A stretch of DNA of 64,000 nt from Nemorincola sp044225795 (lineage in GTDB: Bacteria; Bacteroidota; Bacteroidia; Chitinophagales; Chitinophagaceae). The number at the start of each line of letters is the position of its first letter. Positions within the stretch are counted from its first letter, which is position 1. The notes under the pieces were generated by a model. That model was not told the DNA's origin. It ran no database searches and saw only the letters and a program-made list of their open reading frames with translations. The stretch covers positions 43,611 through 107,610 of the forward strand of contig JBGAIF010000010.1 of the NCBI GenBank assembly GCA_044225795.1. Direction: 5' to 3'. Below are positions 51,408 to 60,555 of the stretch, piece by piece. The translations under genes and the position numbers were made by a program.

Positions 51408-51761
51408 ATGATAGACCAGGAACAACTGCCGGCTTATGTAGAAAAGTATTTTCCAGGCATTTCGCAAACTTGTAATGACAAAGAGAATAATGCATATGTT
51501 TTGATAAAGCAAGTGGTGAGTTATGTAGTTAAAGAACTATCGCGCCGCAACTATGAAGTGGTGGGAAAGTGCTTTGAGGTTGTAGACAACCTTTATAATA
51601 ATGGCAGCACTGTTGTAAAAACGGCAATTGAGAACGTTTTTGTTTATTCATTTTCATACTCATTTTACTACGACAAAAAACAGCGTGATGTTGTAATGAA
51701 GCTGGTGCCCCTATCATTACAACAGTTATACCGAAGCCAGATGATCAACAGCCATTTGTAA
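51408..51761 (+). CDS. Small alpha-helical cytoplasmic protein
   Basis: A 117-residue protein starting MIDQEQLPAYVEKYFPGISQ. It is predicted helical and without signal or membrane segment. The pattern of KCFEVVDNLYNNGSTVVKTAIENVFVYSFSY recalls small Bacteroidota proteins grouped as DUF7674-like or as possible immunity proteins near contact-dependent toxins, but I am not sure of that name. No toxin gene lies next to it. Confidence 0.5.
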   Translation: MIDQEQLPAYVEKYFPGISQTCNDKENNAYVLIKQVVSYVVKELSRRNYEVVGKCFEVVDNLYNNGSTVVKTAIENVFVYSFSYSFYYDKKQRDVVMKLVPLSLQQLYRSQMINSHL

Positions 51762-51913
51762 CTAATTATTGGTATGAGTTGGTTATCCATACGATGACTG
51801 AATGATAACAGAAATTCATGCTATCCTGACATGATGATTCATATAGCTACAATATATCTGGATAATTATTATCTTCGATAACGCATTGTTTCTAAGTAGC
51901 ATGTGCGGAAATC

Positions 51914-53644
51914 GTGATACACTTACCTACATCTGCCGTAAGTTCGCCGGATGACCTGAACCGCAAAGGATATTTTGCGCCTAAAGGTTTCTATGTATTC
52001 ATATTTCTTTGGTTATTGACTTTCCTGTTTTATTATCCTGCAGCTCAGGCGGGTAAGGTTGGTGATTATTATTTTGAGTGGGTAAGAAGGGTAGCAAATC
52101 ACGATCTGAGATATATTATTACTGCACCATACGGAGACAGTCTTTACTATTCCAGTTTGCTCTTCATGACCTGTTGCTACAAATTATTTGGTCTTTCAGC
52201 ATGGGCATGGCATCTGTTGGCAGTAACTGTTCATGTTGCATCTGCTACCCTGATATACCGATTATTATGCAGGTTGTTCTGTGATTCAGGCCTAAATGAA
52301 CCGGCATTGTCGGCATTATGGGTGTCTGTAATGTATTGCGTTAGTCCTTATAATACGGAGGTCATTGTTCATGAACATTGTTTTGCCTATACCACCGCAT
52401 ATTTCACAACGCTGCTCACCATATATTATACACTTCAATTCATTACATCAAACCGGGGGAAATATGCATGGTATGCGGCAGTTTCATTCATCATTGCCAG
52501 CTTTGATATTGAGGTCTTTTATATAGTGCCTGTTATTTCTTTTTCTCTAATTCTGTTCTATGTTTTTGTAGTGAATTCGGGAGAGGGTCTTTTTAGACGT
52601 GCGTTCAGAAATGTTGTCTTACCACAATTGGCAATTTTGGTATTTTATTTTGGCTTGCTGTACAAGGTCACCGGACAGTTCTTTGCTCACCGGGTAAACG
52701 AGAAGATCGGGCATTTTTTTTACTACTTTCTCAGTGTATCGCCTAAACGCATATTCTATTCAGTTTTTATGGGTAGGTTTTTGCCTGAAGAGATGAGGGG
52801 GCAGGTCTCTGCTTTTTTTGATAGTTCTGCGGGTATGTGGTCTTTTGTAGTATTTGTTATGTTATGTATCATTTATGTAATACTCAGATCAGGACGAAAT
52901 AAAAAGATGTCCGTACTTACGGGTCTATTGATGATATGGGTTGGTATTTGTCTCTTTATTACGGCAACCTCTTATTTTCCCGTAAAAGGTTATGTAACTT
53001 ATGATAGGTATGTTTACTTTCTTCTGCCTTTCGTATATGGCCTGATGGTAGTATTGGTTAACCAGTTCCGATCATGGGCCAGGTGGTCATTGCTAATGTC
53101 TTACATGTTGTTGAACGCCGTATTACTGGTGAAAATGAATGGTTATTGGTTTCATTCTGCCAGGCTGATCAGCAACCTGATGGCTACATTCCCAGTACGC
53201 AATGATGGAAGAGTGATATTGCTGCTTAATGTACCTGAGAATCTGAATGGAGTGCTGATGACAGGATCTAGGCCTATGGCTTATTACACAGCTACCAGTG
53301 CTTTCAGGGAGGACTATAATTATGAGCATAAGAGGAGGATCACAGACGATGTTTGTGATATTGCTTCATATAACCTTGTCAATACAGGTGATGGTGCTCA
53401 TGTTCGTGTTGTCAACGATACTGAGCTGCATGTATTTCTGAATAACAGTAAAAGTACATGGTGGCAATACTACCAGACAGCTATGAACACCGATAATGGT
53501 TATTACCATCTGGATATGATTGACACAAATTGCTGGTACAGGCTTGTGCTGAAACATCCATCTTCACGGTTCGTGCTGTTATACACCGCGGGAGACCATT
53601 GGAAAGAAGTAGACATAAATAAGCGAAACGAAGACCAGTATTAA
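51914..53644 (+). CDS. Polytopic membrane protein of unknown function, GTG start
   Basis: A 576-residue protein with about ten to eleven transmembrane helices (FYVFIFLWLLTFLFYYPA, LLMIWVGICLFITATSYF, YVYFLLPFVYGLMVVLV among others) and a soluble C-terminal domain of about 130 residues. No ATG lies in frame upstream before a stop at 51893, so GTG at 51914 is used. The loop after the second helix (HVASATLIYRLLCRL) and the arrangement recall GT-C glycosyltransferases such as PMT/ArnT-like proteins, but no clear Asp-Asp/DxD first-loop motif can be pointed to. It could act in glycan assembly; uncertain. Confidence 0.55.
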   Translation: MIHLPTSAVSSPDDLNRKGYFAPKGFYVFIFLWLLTFLFYYPAAQAGKVGDYYFEWVRRVANHDLRYIITAPYGDSLYYSSLLFMTCCYKLFGLSAWAWHLLAVTVHVASATLIYRLLCRLFCDSGLNEPALSALWVSVMYCVSPYNTEVIVHEHCFAYTTAYFTTLLTIYYTLQFITSNRGKYAWYAAVSFIIASFDIEVFYIVPVISFSLILFYVFVVNSGEGLFRRAFRNVVLPQLAILVFYFGLLYKVTGQFFAHRVNEKIGHFFYYFLSVSPKRIFYSVFMGRFLPEEMRGQVSAFFDSSAGMWSFVVFVMLCIIYVILRSGRNKKMSVLTGLLMIWVGICLFITATSYFPVKGYVTYDRYVYFLLPFVYGLMVVLVNQFRSWARWSLLMSYMLLNAVLLVKMNGYWFHSARLISNLMATFPVRNDGRVILLLNVPENLNGVLMTGSRPMAYYTATSAFREDYNYEHKRRITDDVCDIASYNLVNTGDGAHVRVVNDTELHVFLNNSKSTWWQYYQTAMNTDNGYYHLDMIDTNCWYRLVLKHPSSRFVLLYTAGDHWKEVDINKRNEDQY

Positions 53645-53671
53645 CAAATATGATGCCGGTACATTTTCCGC

Positions 53672-54934
53672 TCAAACATCTTGATTGATGAGGTTCAGGG
53701 CAGTTTCAATGTCGGAGATAAGGTCCTGTGGGTTCTCAATACCAACACTGAGCCGGATCATTTTACCGGTAACACCAAGCGCTTCCTTTTCATCAACAGG
53801 TATATCGCTGTGGGTCATCGTGTATGGGTGCTCTACCAGGCTCTCGGTTCCACCAAGGCTCACCGCAAGTTTAATGTGTTTAAGATTATTCAGAAAAACG
53901 AAGGCTTCCTTTTCACCTCCCTTCAGGTCAAAGCTTATCATAGCGCCGTTGCTGCTGCACTGTTTTTTAAGTATTGAGAGCTGGGACGGCCTGTTCATGT
54001 CAGTGAAGCCGAGGTAATATACTTTTTCTACCTTGGGGTGAGACCGTAGATAATCTGCTATGATTGCCGCATTATTGGCAGCCGCCTCCATCCTGATCTT
54101 CATGGTCTCCAGGCTTCTCATAATTAGCCAGCTCGTCTGCGGATCGGCAATAGTACCCAATATGGTGCGGTATTTCTTGATGGTTTGTATCAGGTCGTGA
54201 CTACTTACCGCGGCACCGGCTATAAGGTCGCTATGCCCGCCGATATACTTTGTAGCAGAGTACAGCACAAGGTCAGCTCCAAGCTTTAATGGGTGTTGCC
54301 AGAGTGGTCCCATGAATGTATTATCTACAGAGACCAGCACTTTTTTATCTGTTGTAGAGAAATGCGCAGCTATCCTGCTGCACATTTCAATATCTATAAG
54401 GTCGTTCGTAGGGTTTGCCGGCGACTCTATGAATATCATTTTCAGTCTGCTTCCCATGCCTCCGGCTTCGATATTGCGGATAATATCTTCTTCAGAATCT
54501 CCGGCATTAAAACTGGCAAAACTGATCCCGAATTCCTTCAGTACAAAGTTGATGAATTTGTGCGTGCCCCCGTATATCGGGTTGCTATAAAGCAGTACGT
54601 CACCTGGTTTGAGAAAGCTAAGCAGTGATGTGGCTATAGCGCTCATGCCACTGGAGAAGACAGCTGCAGATTCTCCGCCATCCCACAGCTTCAGCCTGTC
54701 TTCAAGTATCTCCACATTCGGATTGTTCGCCCTGCTGTAAACAAGTTCAAGGTCGTGTTGTGAGCCTGTAGCGGGGCTGTTGAATTTCTCGAAGAACGCC
54801 TTTCCTTCCTCTGCTGTATTGAATACGAATGACGACGTATGGAACACAGGGCACTTGATGGCGCCTCTGTACAGATCAGGGTCGTACCTGTATTCCATCA
54901 TGAGGGATTCCGGAGCATAGTTTTTTTCGTTCAT
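53672..54934 (-). CDS. Cys/Met metabolism PLP-dependent enzyme (trans-sulfuration / O-acylhomoserine type)
   Basis: A 420-residue enzyme of the cystathionine gamma-synthase family. The PLP Lys is in VLYSATKYIGGHSDLIAG, the cofactor pocket is in VDNTFMGPLWQHPLKLGADL, and AVFSSGMSAIATSLLSFL and YSRANNPNVEILE (with the Tyr/Arg pair) are typical. The C-terminal SVGIENPQDLISDIETAL follows the family. It may be cystathionine gamma-synthase, gamma-lyase or an O-acetylhomoserine sulfhydrylase; these cannot be told apart by eye. The start at 54934 (MNEKNYAPESLMMEY) is used over a longer frame from 55000. A long leader precedes it (see 54978-55119). Confidence 0.85.
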   Translation of the reverse strand: MNEKNYAPESLMMEYRYDPDLYRGAIKCPVFHTSSFVFNTAEEGKAFFEKFNSPATGSQHDLELVYSRANNPNVEILEDRLKLWDGGESAAVFSSGMSAIATSLLSFLKPGDVLLYSNPIYGGTHKFINFVLKEFGISFASFNAGDSEEDIIRNIEAGGMGSRLKMIFIESPANPTNDLIDIEMCSRIAAHFSTTDKKVLVSVDNTFMGPLWQHPLKLGADLVLYSATKYIGGHSDLIAGAAVSSHDLIQTIKKYRTILGTIADPQTSWLIMRSLETMKIRMEAAANNAAIIADYLRSHPKVEKVYYLGFTDMNRPSQLSILKKQCSSNGAMISFDLKGGEKEAFVFLNNLKHIKLAVSLGGTESLVEHPYTMTHSDIPVDEKEALGVTGKMIRLSVGIENPQDLISDIETALNLINQDV

Positions 54935-54977
54935 AATATCCAGGTTCTTCAGTTGTTTTCCGGTATCTGTATGATCT

Positions 54978-55119
54978 GCATGTGCATAAGCCGGCAACAT
55001 TTATGCTACGGCAGCACACGGAAAGCAAGATGAAATTTTCTTTGTTTTGGTGTGGTTCGTTTAAATCCTCTCTCAAAATACGTGTACTGACATGTATTGC
55101 CGGAGGAGTTGCAAAAATA
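54978..55119 (-). promoter_or_regulatory. Long leader with Cys-rich short frame upstream of the PLP enzyme
   Basis: A TATTTTTG box lies at 55112-55119, about 180 bases before the ATG. Within this leader a frame from a TTG at 55076 reads LLSVCCRSINVAGLCTCRS, with four Cys codons at 54978-55016, and then runs out of frame past the PLP enzyme start. A stem GCATAA/TTATGC (54984-54989 with 55001-55006) lies over the Cys codons. Cys-codon leaders that sense cysteine are known in other phyla; here it is a hypothesis. The leader does not match a SAM-I riboswitch that I can recognise. Confidence 0.4.
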
Positions 55120-55180
55120 TATTAAATAATCCGTAAAAAGAACTTGTCTGCGTGCCTTTCTGAGCGTTTAATGGGTATGA

Positions 55181-55220
55181 ATAAACCCTTGAATATCTGA
55201 TATGATATTCAGGGGTTTAT
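55181..55220 (-). terminator. Terminator of the metallophosphoesterase gene
   Basis: 17-bp stem (55181-55197 with 55204-55220, one G-T pair), loop TGATAT, followed by T-rich sequence on the minus strand. Confidence 0.75.
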
Positions 55221-55243
55221 TTGGTTTGGTCAGGTTTTGACTC

Positions 55244-56530
55244 TTACTTCATTTCTTTTTTGACAAGGTCAAATACAAAACTATCATACGGTTTGGCAGA
55301 TTGCTGTCCCCCTGTTGTAGTGTTCACAAAATATTCTCCTTTTATCGTCTTGTTGTTCACTGTAATTCTCATGAATCCCGGAAGGTCTTCATTATACTGC
55401 ATCAGTTGAACATCCGGCAACGTAGTGCGGAAGGGCTTGGCCGGCGACGCCTGTATCTTTTTCTTTGTTTTCGGGTCAACCTGCAGTTTGTGCATGGTTT
55501 TCAGGGATGCATAGCCACCTGCACCGGCAATGATATGCGGTACTTCCGCACCTTTCACTTTTCGCTGGAACCTCTGGTAGTTATGTACATGTCCTGAAAA
55601 GATGATGTCGGGATAGCGTCCTCCGGCTTTTTCAACAGCCTGGTCTATCGTGTCAAGAATATCGGGATATCCGCCATGCTCACCATCGAGGGAGTAGGGT
55701 GGGTGGTGGAGTGTGAGCATCACGCACTTGTTTTTGTCTGCTTTCCTCAGTTGTTCCACAAACCAGTTGAATTGAGGCTGTTTCTTGTCATTCCATTTAT
55801 CAAGGGTGCCGTCCACATTAGAATAGAGGCCAATGATGGTGGCATATGGGGTATTGAGTACCCAATACGGCCACGGCAGGTCCATGCTGTAGCGATAGGG
55901 CGAGGATTCGGTCTTCGTCCTTTTTTTGTCGCACATGTTCCGGAAATACCCGTACAGCGATGGTTCATTATCAGGGGCGTTGCCCTTATTCACTACCGTT
56001 TGACCGTCATGGTTGCCGGGCACGGCCATTATTACATTCGGGTAGTTCTTGTATGGATCATAGAACTGGTCTCTGTAATCAGTAGCAGCGCCATTGTAAT
56101 AAACAAGGTCGCCGAGTATGTACAGGAATGCAGGGTTGTTCTTGTCACCCGTGCTGTACTGTGATTCCATTTGATCGGACAGATCTTTTGTGATGCCGAG
56201 GCTATTGATGTCGCCGGTATCACCCACTATGTGAAATACCATTTGACCCGCATCAGTGATCCGTTTTACTTCACTTTTTCCTATAGCTTGTTCCAGGTCG
56301 TAGGAGAGATCCTTGGGCATTTTGTTGAAGGATGGTATCTCAGCAAATGACGGATCGGGTTTATTAGGAGCGAGCGGATCGCCGAAAGGGCGACGCGGTT
56401 TAAAATTCATATTGGCAGCTGATCTTTTTGCATATGTCATCAGGTGTGTGGCTGCGGATGCTCCTTTTGCTTTTGCAGATCCCTTTGCTGCTGCGGTAGC
56501 AGACTTGATTTGTTTTTTTGTCTTTGCCAT
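55244..56530 (-). CDS. Metallophosphoesterase, purple-acid-phosphatase-like
   Basis: A 428-residue binuclear metallophosphatase. Metal-binding motifs are in order: FHIVGDTGD (DxG), YILGDLVYYNG (GDxxY), MAVPGNHDG (GNHD), MLTLHHPPYS and FSGHVHNYQRF (GHxH). The N-terminus is Lys/Ala-rich (MAKTKKQIKSATAAAKGSAK), with no hydrophobic signal peptide, which is unusual for a purple acid phosphatase and suggests cytoplasmic location or non-classical export. It is followed by two further cluster genes (PLC-like enzyme and a 440-residue unknown) upstream on the same strand, with hairpins between. Confidence 0.85.
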   Translation of the reverse strand: MAKTKKQIKSATAAAKGSAKAKGASAATHLMTYAKRSAANMNFKPRRPFGDPLAPNKPDPSFAEIPSFNKMPKDLSYDLEQAIGKSEVKRITDAGQMVFHIVGDTGDINSLGITKDLSDQMESQYSTGDKNNPAFLYILGDLVYYNGAATDYRDQFYDPYKNYPNVIMAVPGNHDGQTVVNKGNAPDNEPSLYGYFRNMCDKKRTKTESSPYRYSMDLPWPYWVLNTPYATIIGLYSNVDGTLDKWNDKKQPQFNWFVEQLRKADKNKCVMLTLHHPPYSLDGEHGGYPDILDTIDQAVEKAGGRYPDIIFSGHVHNYQRFQRKVKGAEVPHIIAGAGGYASLKTMHKLQVDPKTKKKIQASPAKPFRTTLPDVQLMQYNEDLPGFMRITVNNKTIKGEYFVNTTTGGQQSAKPYDSFVFDLVKKEMK

Positions 56531-56606
56531 GGTACAATTATTGCAAACTTGTGGTTAAAATAATGAGAAGTAATAAAATGTCAGACAGGAGAATATAAGT
56601 ATGATG

Positions 56607-56642
56607 AGATCACAGCTATCCGTTTCGGGATAGCTGTGATCT
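56607..56642 (-). terminator. Hairpin between the PLC-like and metallophosphoesterase genes
   Basis: 15-bp stem (56607-56621 with 56628-56642), loop GTTTCG. No long T-run follows on the minus strand; it may be a terminator or an mRNA-processing hairpin. Confidence 0.55.
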
Positions 56643-56664
56643 GTATAATAGGATATGCATATAC

Positions 56665-59043
56665 TTACTTTTTGTAAGTATTATGAATATTGTTGAGCAT
56701 CGAGTGCATCTCTGCAAGCGAGCCTGCGCCCAGCACTTCTTCTGCAAGTTTGACACGCTCTGCACGGCTCAGGTGCGGTGCCATCTCCGCTACCATTCGG
56801 GGCACGATCAGCTCGTGCAGCCCGTGAATAGGCAGGCGTGCTGTTGCCTTGGTGTCCTTAGGGAACAGCGAGTCATAAGGCGGTGTCAGCTTGATCTTGT
56901 CCTTGCGTACTTTTTTCTGGCTAAGGACACTTTCAAATGTTGGTGCCTGGTACACACGTTCGCCCATTCCCCAGCGAGACCTTGGAACACCTACCCAGTC
57001 AAGCAAGGTGGCCAGGATAGATGTAGAGTCGTATGCCATGCCTGTCTCAGAACGGAATACTGTATTCTCTTTTATCCATGGTGATACCAGGATGGTAGGG
57101 ACACGAACACCCATGACATCAAAGTTGAAATTCTGTATCTGGTCGTTCATGAACGGATTCACAGTGTATGGCGGTGGAACATGGTCCGGCAGGCCTCCGT
57201 GTTCGTCAAACGTGATGACGAATAGAGTATCCTCCCATTGCGGACTATTTTGCAGCGCATTGAATATCTCGTTCAGAGAGCGCTCGCCCGGTATCAGGTC
57301 ATTCCCGGGGTGATAAGAAGTGGAACCCGCGTTGGCCACCCATATCGGTTCAAGGAAAGAGAATTTCGCAAGCGTGCCGTATTTAGCATCATCATAAAAC
57401 TGATTCATCTGCGGGCAGTAATTGCCGACATGCATGATGTTGTCAATATAGGGTATCTGCCCTTTCAGGAACAGATTGTAGGTGAATCTGCAATTCATCC
57501 ATTCTACAGAGTTGTAGATCTTAAAGTCTGATATACCATTGCTCCAGAGTATCTTCCATATTGATGGGCGGCGTGCCTGATCTGCCCACTCAGTGTACAG
57601 ATTACCGTTCTGGAAATTATTAAGCATACCCAGTGAAGATCCGGTCAATGAGAAAGCACGATTTACGTCAGTTCCACCCGGCATAGAGCAGAACCACTCA
57701 TCAGAAATGGCAAAGTGCTTCGCAAGCCCGTTAAGCACAGGGAGTTGTTCAGGAGAATAGCCAAGCATCACCTCAGGTGTACCGTTATTCAGCGCAAAAC
57801 CTCCCATATCCGGTGTCTTTCTGCGATAGTAATCATTCACATCGGCAGAATACATCTGGCGTATAACATCTGAATAGTCGTGGTAAGGATCCTGTTTGTC
57901 AAGGTCCAGTTTGAAGTCTTTGTCTTTTGACAGTTTACCGTTATTGTATTTCGTTATGGCATATTCCTTATTACCCAGTTTATTCTTGAAATTAGGATCT
58001 ACACCCTTATACGGTCCGTCAGGACCTATCACATGTATCGGCGCATTTTTCGAATAGAGCCATCCGCATACATGGTCAAAGGAGCGGTTCTCGATCATGT
58101 AATAGACAACATGCTTTATCTTATCGCGCATGAAGTCCATGGTGCCGGGTTGACTTTTTACTTTAGCATCTACAGTGGTGAGTGTCTCTACTCCTGTCAG
58201 CTTCGTTTTCGATGTGATCACTTTAGGTAATGTACCATGTGCCAGTGGGCCGGACAATCCGGTTTCCGAGGTCATATCGAACTGCCAGAGCCTGAATTTA
58301 CCATCCGGCTCCCTGTCCAGAATGAACTGTCCCAGTACTATAAGTTCATGATGCTGTGTTATTCCTTGTTTGAGCCAGTTGCCGCTGAGTGCAGATGGAA
58401 AGCTCAGCGGGTTTTCGTTTTGCGCGTCAAATTGCCAGATAGAGAAGTTGCCGGTCTTAGGCTCCCAGTCTATGACATATCCGGATGTGTACAAGAGCTG
58501 GTGGCCTTTCTGGATAGTAAGCCAGGCTCCCTGTGGTGTAACGGCTCCGGGCAGCGGGTCTCCGCTTGCGTGATCAAAATTGAACAACTGGTAGGTGCCA
58601 CGGCCGTCCGTGGGTATCCAGTTGAGCACGAAATTGTGTGTGGACACAAGCACCAGTTCTGTTCCTGACTCAAATCCTTTTTCAGCGCCGTCAGGATTAG
58701 CAAAGTCAACGCGTGAGCCAAAGAACTTTGATTTGTCCCATACACCCGCCTGCAGCGCTTTGTCTGTCCATTTGCCCGTGGAATCTGAACTGCCAATAGG
58801 GTTTGGTGCGGACGGATTGAACTCCAGCAAACGGTAATTGTACTTATTGTCTTTATTGATCTTGCTCCATTGCAACAGGTAGCTGCCCACTTGTATCAAT
58901 TGGCTGTCTTTAGGTATGGAACTTCCTTTTTTAACAGGCATACTCTTTAATAAAGAGGGGCTGTTAAAATCGACAGACCACAATCGGAAATCGGTATTGT
59001 TGTCATCCCAGGAGATGAAGTATAAATTATTGAAGTTGCTCAT
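56665..59043 (-). CDS. Phospholipase C / acid phosphatase family enzyme with N-terminal propeller-like repeats
   Basis: A 792-residue two-part protein. Residues 1-285 are four or more short repeats ending in an LWQFD or LFNFD-type strand (FRLWSVDF, YRLLEFNP, YQLFNFD, FSIWQFD, FRLWQFD), a lectin or propeller-like arrangement I do not know by name. Residues about 305-790 are a PF04185-type phosphoesterase: YMIENRSFDHVCGWL, CSMPGGTDVNRAFSLTGSS and FVITFDEHGGLPDHVPPP with metal- and phosphate-binding residues. No signal peptide is evident, odd for a family usually exported. Substrate may be phospholipid or phosphate ester. Confidence 0.8.
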   Translation of the reverse strand: MSNFNNLYFISWDDNNTDFRLWSVDFNSPSLLKSMPVKKGSSIPKDSQLIQVGSYLLQWSKINKDNKYNYRLLEFNPSAPNPIGSSDSTGKWTDKALQAGVWDKSKFFGSRVDFANPDGAEKGFESGTELVLVSTHNFVLNWIPTDGRGTYQLFNFDHASGDPLPGAVTPQGAWLTIQKGHQLLYTSGYVIDWEPKTGNFSIWQFDAQNENPLSFPSALSGNWLKQGITQHHELIVLGQFILDREPDGKFRLWQFDMTSETGLSGPLAHGTLPKVITSKTKLTGVETLTTVDAKVKSQPGTMDFMRDKIKHVVYYMIENRSFDHVCGWLYSKNAPIHVIGPDGPYKGVDPNFKNKLGNKEYAITKYNNGKLSKDKDFKLDLDKQDPYHDYSDVIRQMYSADVNDYYRRKTPDMGGFALNNGTPEVMLGYSPEQLPVLNGLAKHFAISDEWFCSMPGGTDVNRAFSLTGSSLGMLNNFQNGNLYTEWADQARRPSIWKILWSNGISDFKIYNSVEWMNCRFTYNLFLKGQIPYIDNIMHVGNYCPQMNQFYDDAKYGTLAKFSFLEPIWVANAGSTSYHPGNDLIPGERSLNEIFNALQNSPQWEDTLFVITFDEHGGLPDHVPPPYTVNPFMNDQIQNFNFDVMGVRVPTILVSPWIKENTVFRSETGMAYDSTSILATLLDWVGVPRSRWGMGERVYQAPTFESVLSQKKVRKDKIKLTPPYDSLFPKDTKATARLPIHGLHELIVPRMVAEMAPHLSRAERVKLAEEVLGAGSLAEMHSMLNNIHNTYKK

Positions 59044-59073
59044 TTTGATGATCTTGAAAAGGTGATTAATACA

Positions 59074-60396
59074 TTATGACTCACTTTTGCCGCCTATAGG
59101 CCTGATGTTGCCGAAGCAAGGATTGTCGCGCATTGTCGCGTCCTTGCAACGTTCCCACGCCTGGTCGAAATCGTAAACAGGATGTGGCTTTGGTTTTGAG
59201 GAGAAGAAGAGGTCCATCTGTGCCAGCGCGCATAATGTTCTGCGGTCCGATTCATCCTTGGGGTATGGGGCGCAGTTGCCATTCGGATCTCCGTACCAGC
59301 GTTCACATGCTTTTGCTTTTACCTGCTCAGGGGTCAGGTTTGTATGCTCGGCATACATCTTTAAGAATGATGCAGCTACCATGTCCTGGGCTTCATATTG
59401 CAGCATGTTGGGTATCTGGGAAGGATCGTCTGTACATCTTCCTGTCACACCGGCGGCTATCATATGGTTGCCGATCATGTAAGGGGTTTCTCTTTTTGAG
59501 TCGGGCCTTATTTTGAATGTTCCTGTTTGCAGCACATTTACTTCCGGAATGCCATTCTTGTCTTGCGGCAGTATGTCTTTATAGGCAGTGCGGAACCATC
59601 CCGGTGCCTGTGGATCGTACAACGGAGAGCCGCAGATCAGCAACGGCAGTGTGTACTTGCTGTTCTTTGGCAGATCAGGAGGAGAAAGGTATAATTCCAG
59701 CATTGACTTGATGTAATCGCGATCCGGTCCGCCATCAAAGAAGCCCGAAGCCATCATGATGGGGAAGTAGTCATTGGGATACTCGCTTTGTCCCGACCCT
59801 GGTGCAGCAATAGGATTTACGTCAATTATTGTTTTATAAAGGTTTACATTTTCCGGTGCTATGCCTGAACATTTCAGGAGTTGCTCCCACCTGTTCATGG
59901 TAATTGCACCATCAAACGTGCCGGCAGTAAGACATGCCCAGGGCGGATAGTGCATGAGTAGTATTCCTTTCTGGCCAATTACATTTAATCCAAGAGGTGG
60001 ATACAGATGCCATTTACAGATGCCATCGCCTTTATTTGTGTTTACTTTATAACCGGCCATCGGATTCCAGACACCCATTTCCTTCAGCAGCTCAGCGCCC
60101 CTTATGGCCTTCATTGCATGGTTTTTGTTGAATATGGTAGCATGCCGCTCTCCGAATTTTACAACCTGGTCTTTTGAAGAAGTGTAATGCAGGTACACTT
60201 CATAATCATGTCCGTTTTCTTTCACCTCTACTTTAGAGACATTAGTGATGCCATCTGCACTTACCGACTTCTGCGTGTAGTGCACGATAACGTCTTCGTA
60301 TGTCTTGAAATTCAGGCTTTTATCAGCCAACCCTGGTGGAGGGAACAATTTTTTCAGGTCGTGTACAGACCCAAGCGTGTAATGATGTACTGGCAT
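59074..60396 (-). CDS. Unrecognised 440-residue protein in the phosphoesterase cluster
   Basis: I do not recognise this protein. No signal peptide or membrane helix is seen; it begins MPVHHYTLGSVHDLKKLFPP. It contains a mixed alpha/beta body with several Cys and His (LYPPLGLNVIGQKGILLMHY, PPWACLTAGTFDGAITMN) and ends in a Cys-containing region (CERWYGDPNGNCAPYPKDE, then ERCKDATMRDNPCFGN). It lies 30 bases upstream of the PLC-like gene on the same strand, so the two are probably co-transcribed with the metallophosphoesterase further down. A phosphate-ester-related role is suggested by neighbours only. Confidence 0.6.
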   Translation of the reverse strand: MPVHHYTLGSVHDLKKLFPPPGLADKSLNFKTYEDVIVHYTQKSVSADGITNVSKVEVKENGHDYEVYLHYTSSKDQVVKFGERHATIFNKNHAMKAIRGAELLKEMGVWNPMAGYKVNTNKGDGICKWHLYPPLGLNVIGQKGILLMHYPPWACLTAGTFDGAITMNRWEQLLKCSGIAPENVNLYKTIIDVNPIAAPGSGQSEYPNDYFPIMMASGFFDGGPDRDYIKSMLELYLSPPDLPKNSKYTLPLLICGSPLYDPQAPGWFRTAYKDILPQDKNGIPEVNVLQTGTFKIRPDSKRETPYMIGNHMIAAGVTGRCTDDPSQIPNMLQYEAQDMVAASFLKMYAEHTNLTPEQVKAKACERWYGDPNGNCAPYPKDESDRRTLCALAQMDLFFSSKPKPHPVYDFDQAWERCKDATMRDNPCFGNIRPIGGKSES

Positions 60397-60555
60397 AAAA
60401 AGTTGTTTTTTAGGTATTTGAAGATTTTAAAAATAAAAAACCTTTCTAATAAAAGGAAGGAATGTTGGATACTTAATGATTTATTTTTGCAGTATCTTAT
60501 TTATTGAGACTCAAACATTAATAATTACACATTCAGCAATACGCCCTGTGTAATT

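Noticed and set aside
54935..55119. SAM-I riboswitch ahead of the Cys/Met PLP enzyme
   Set aside because: The conserved core (GGGACTGGCCC-like loop, GCAACC) is absent; only the AGAGAGG run hints at it.
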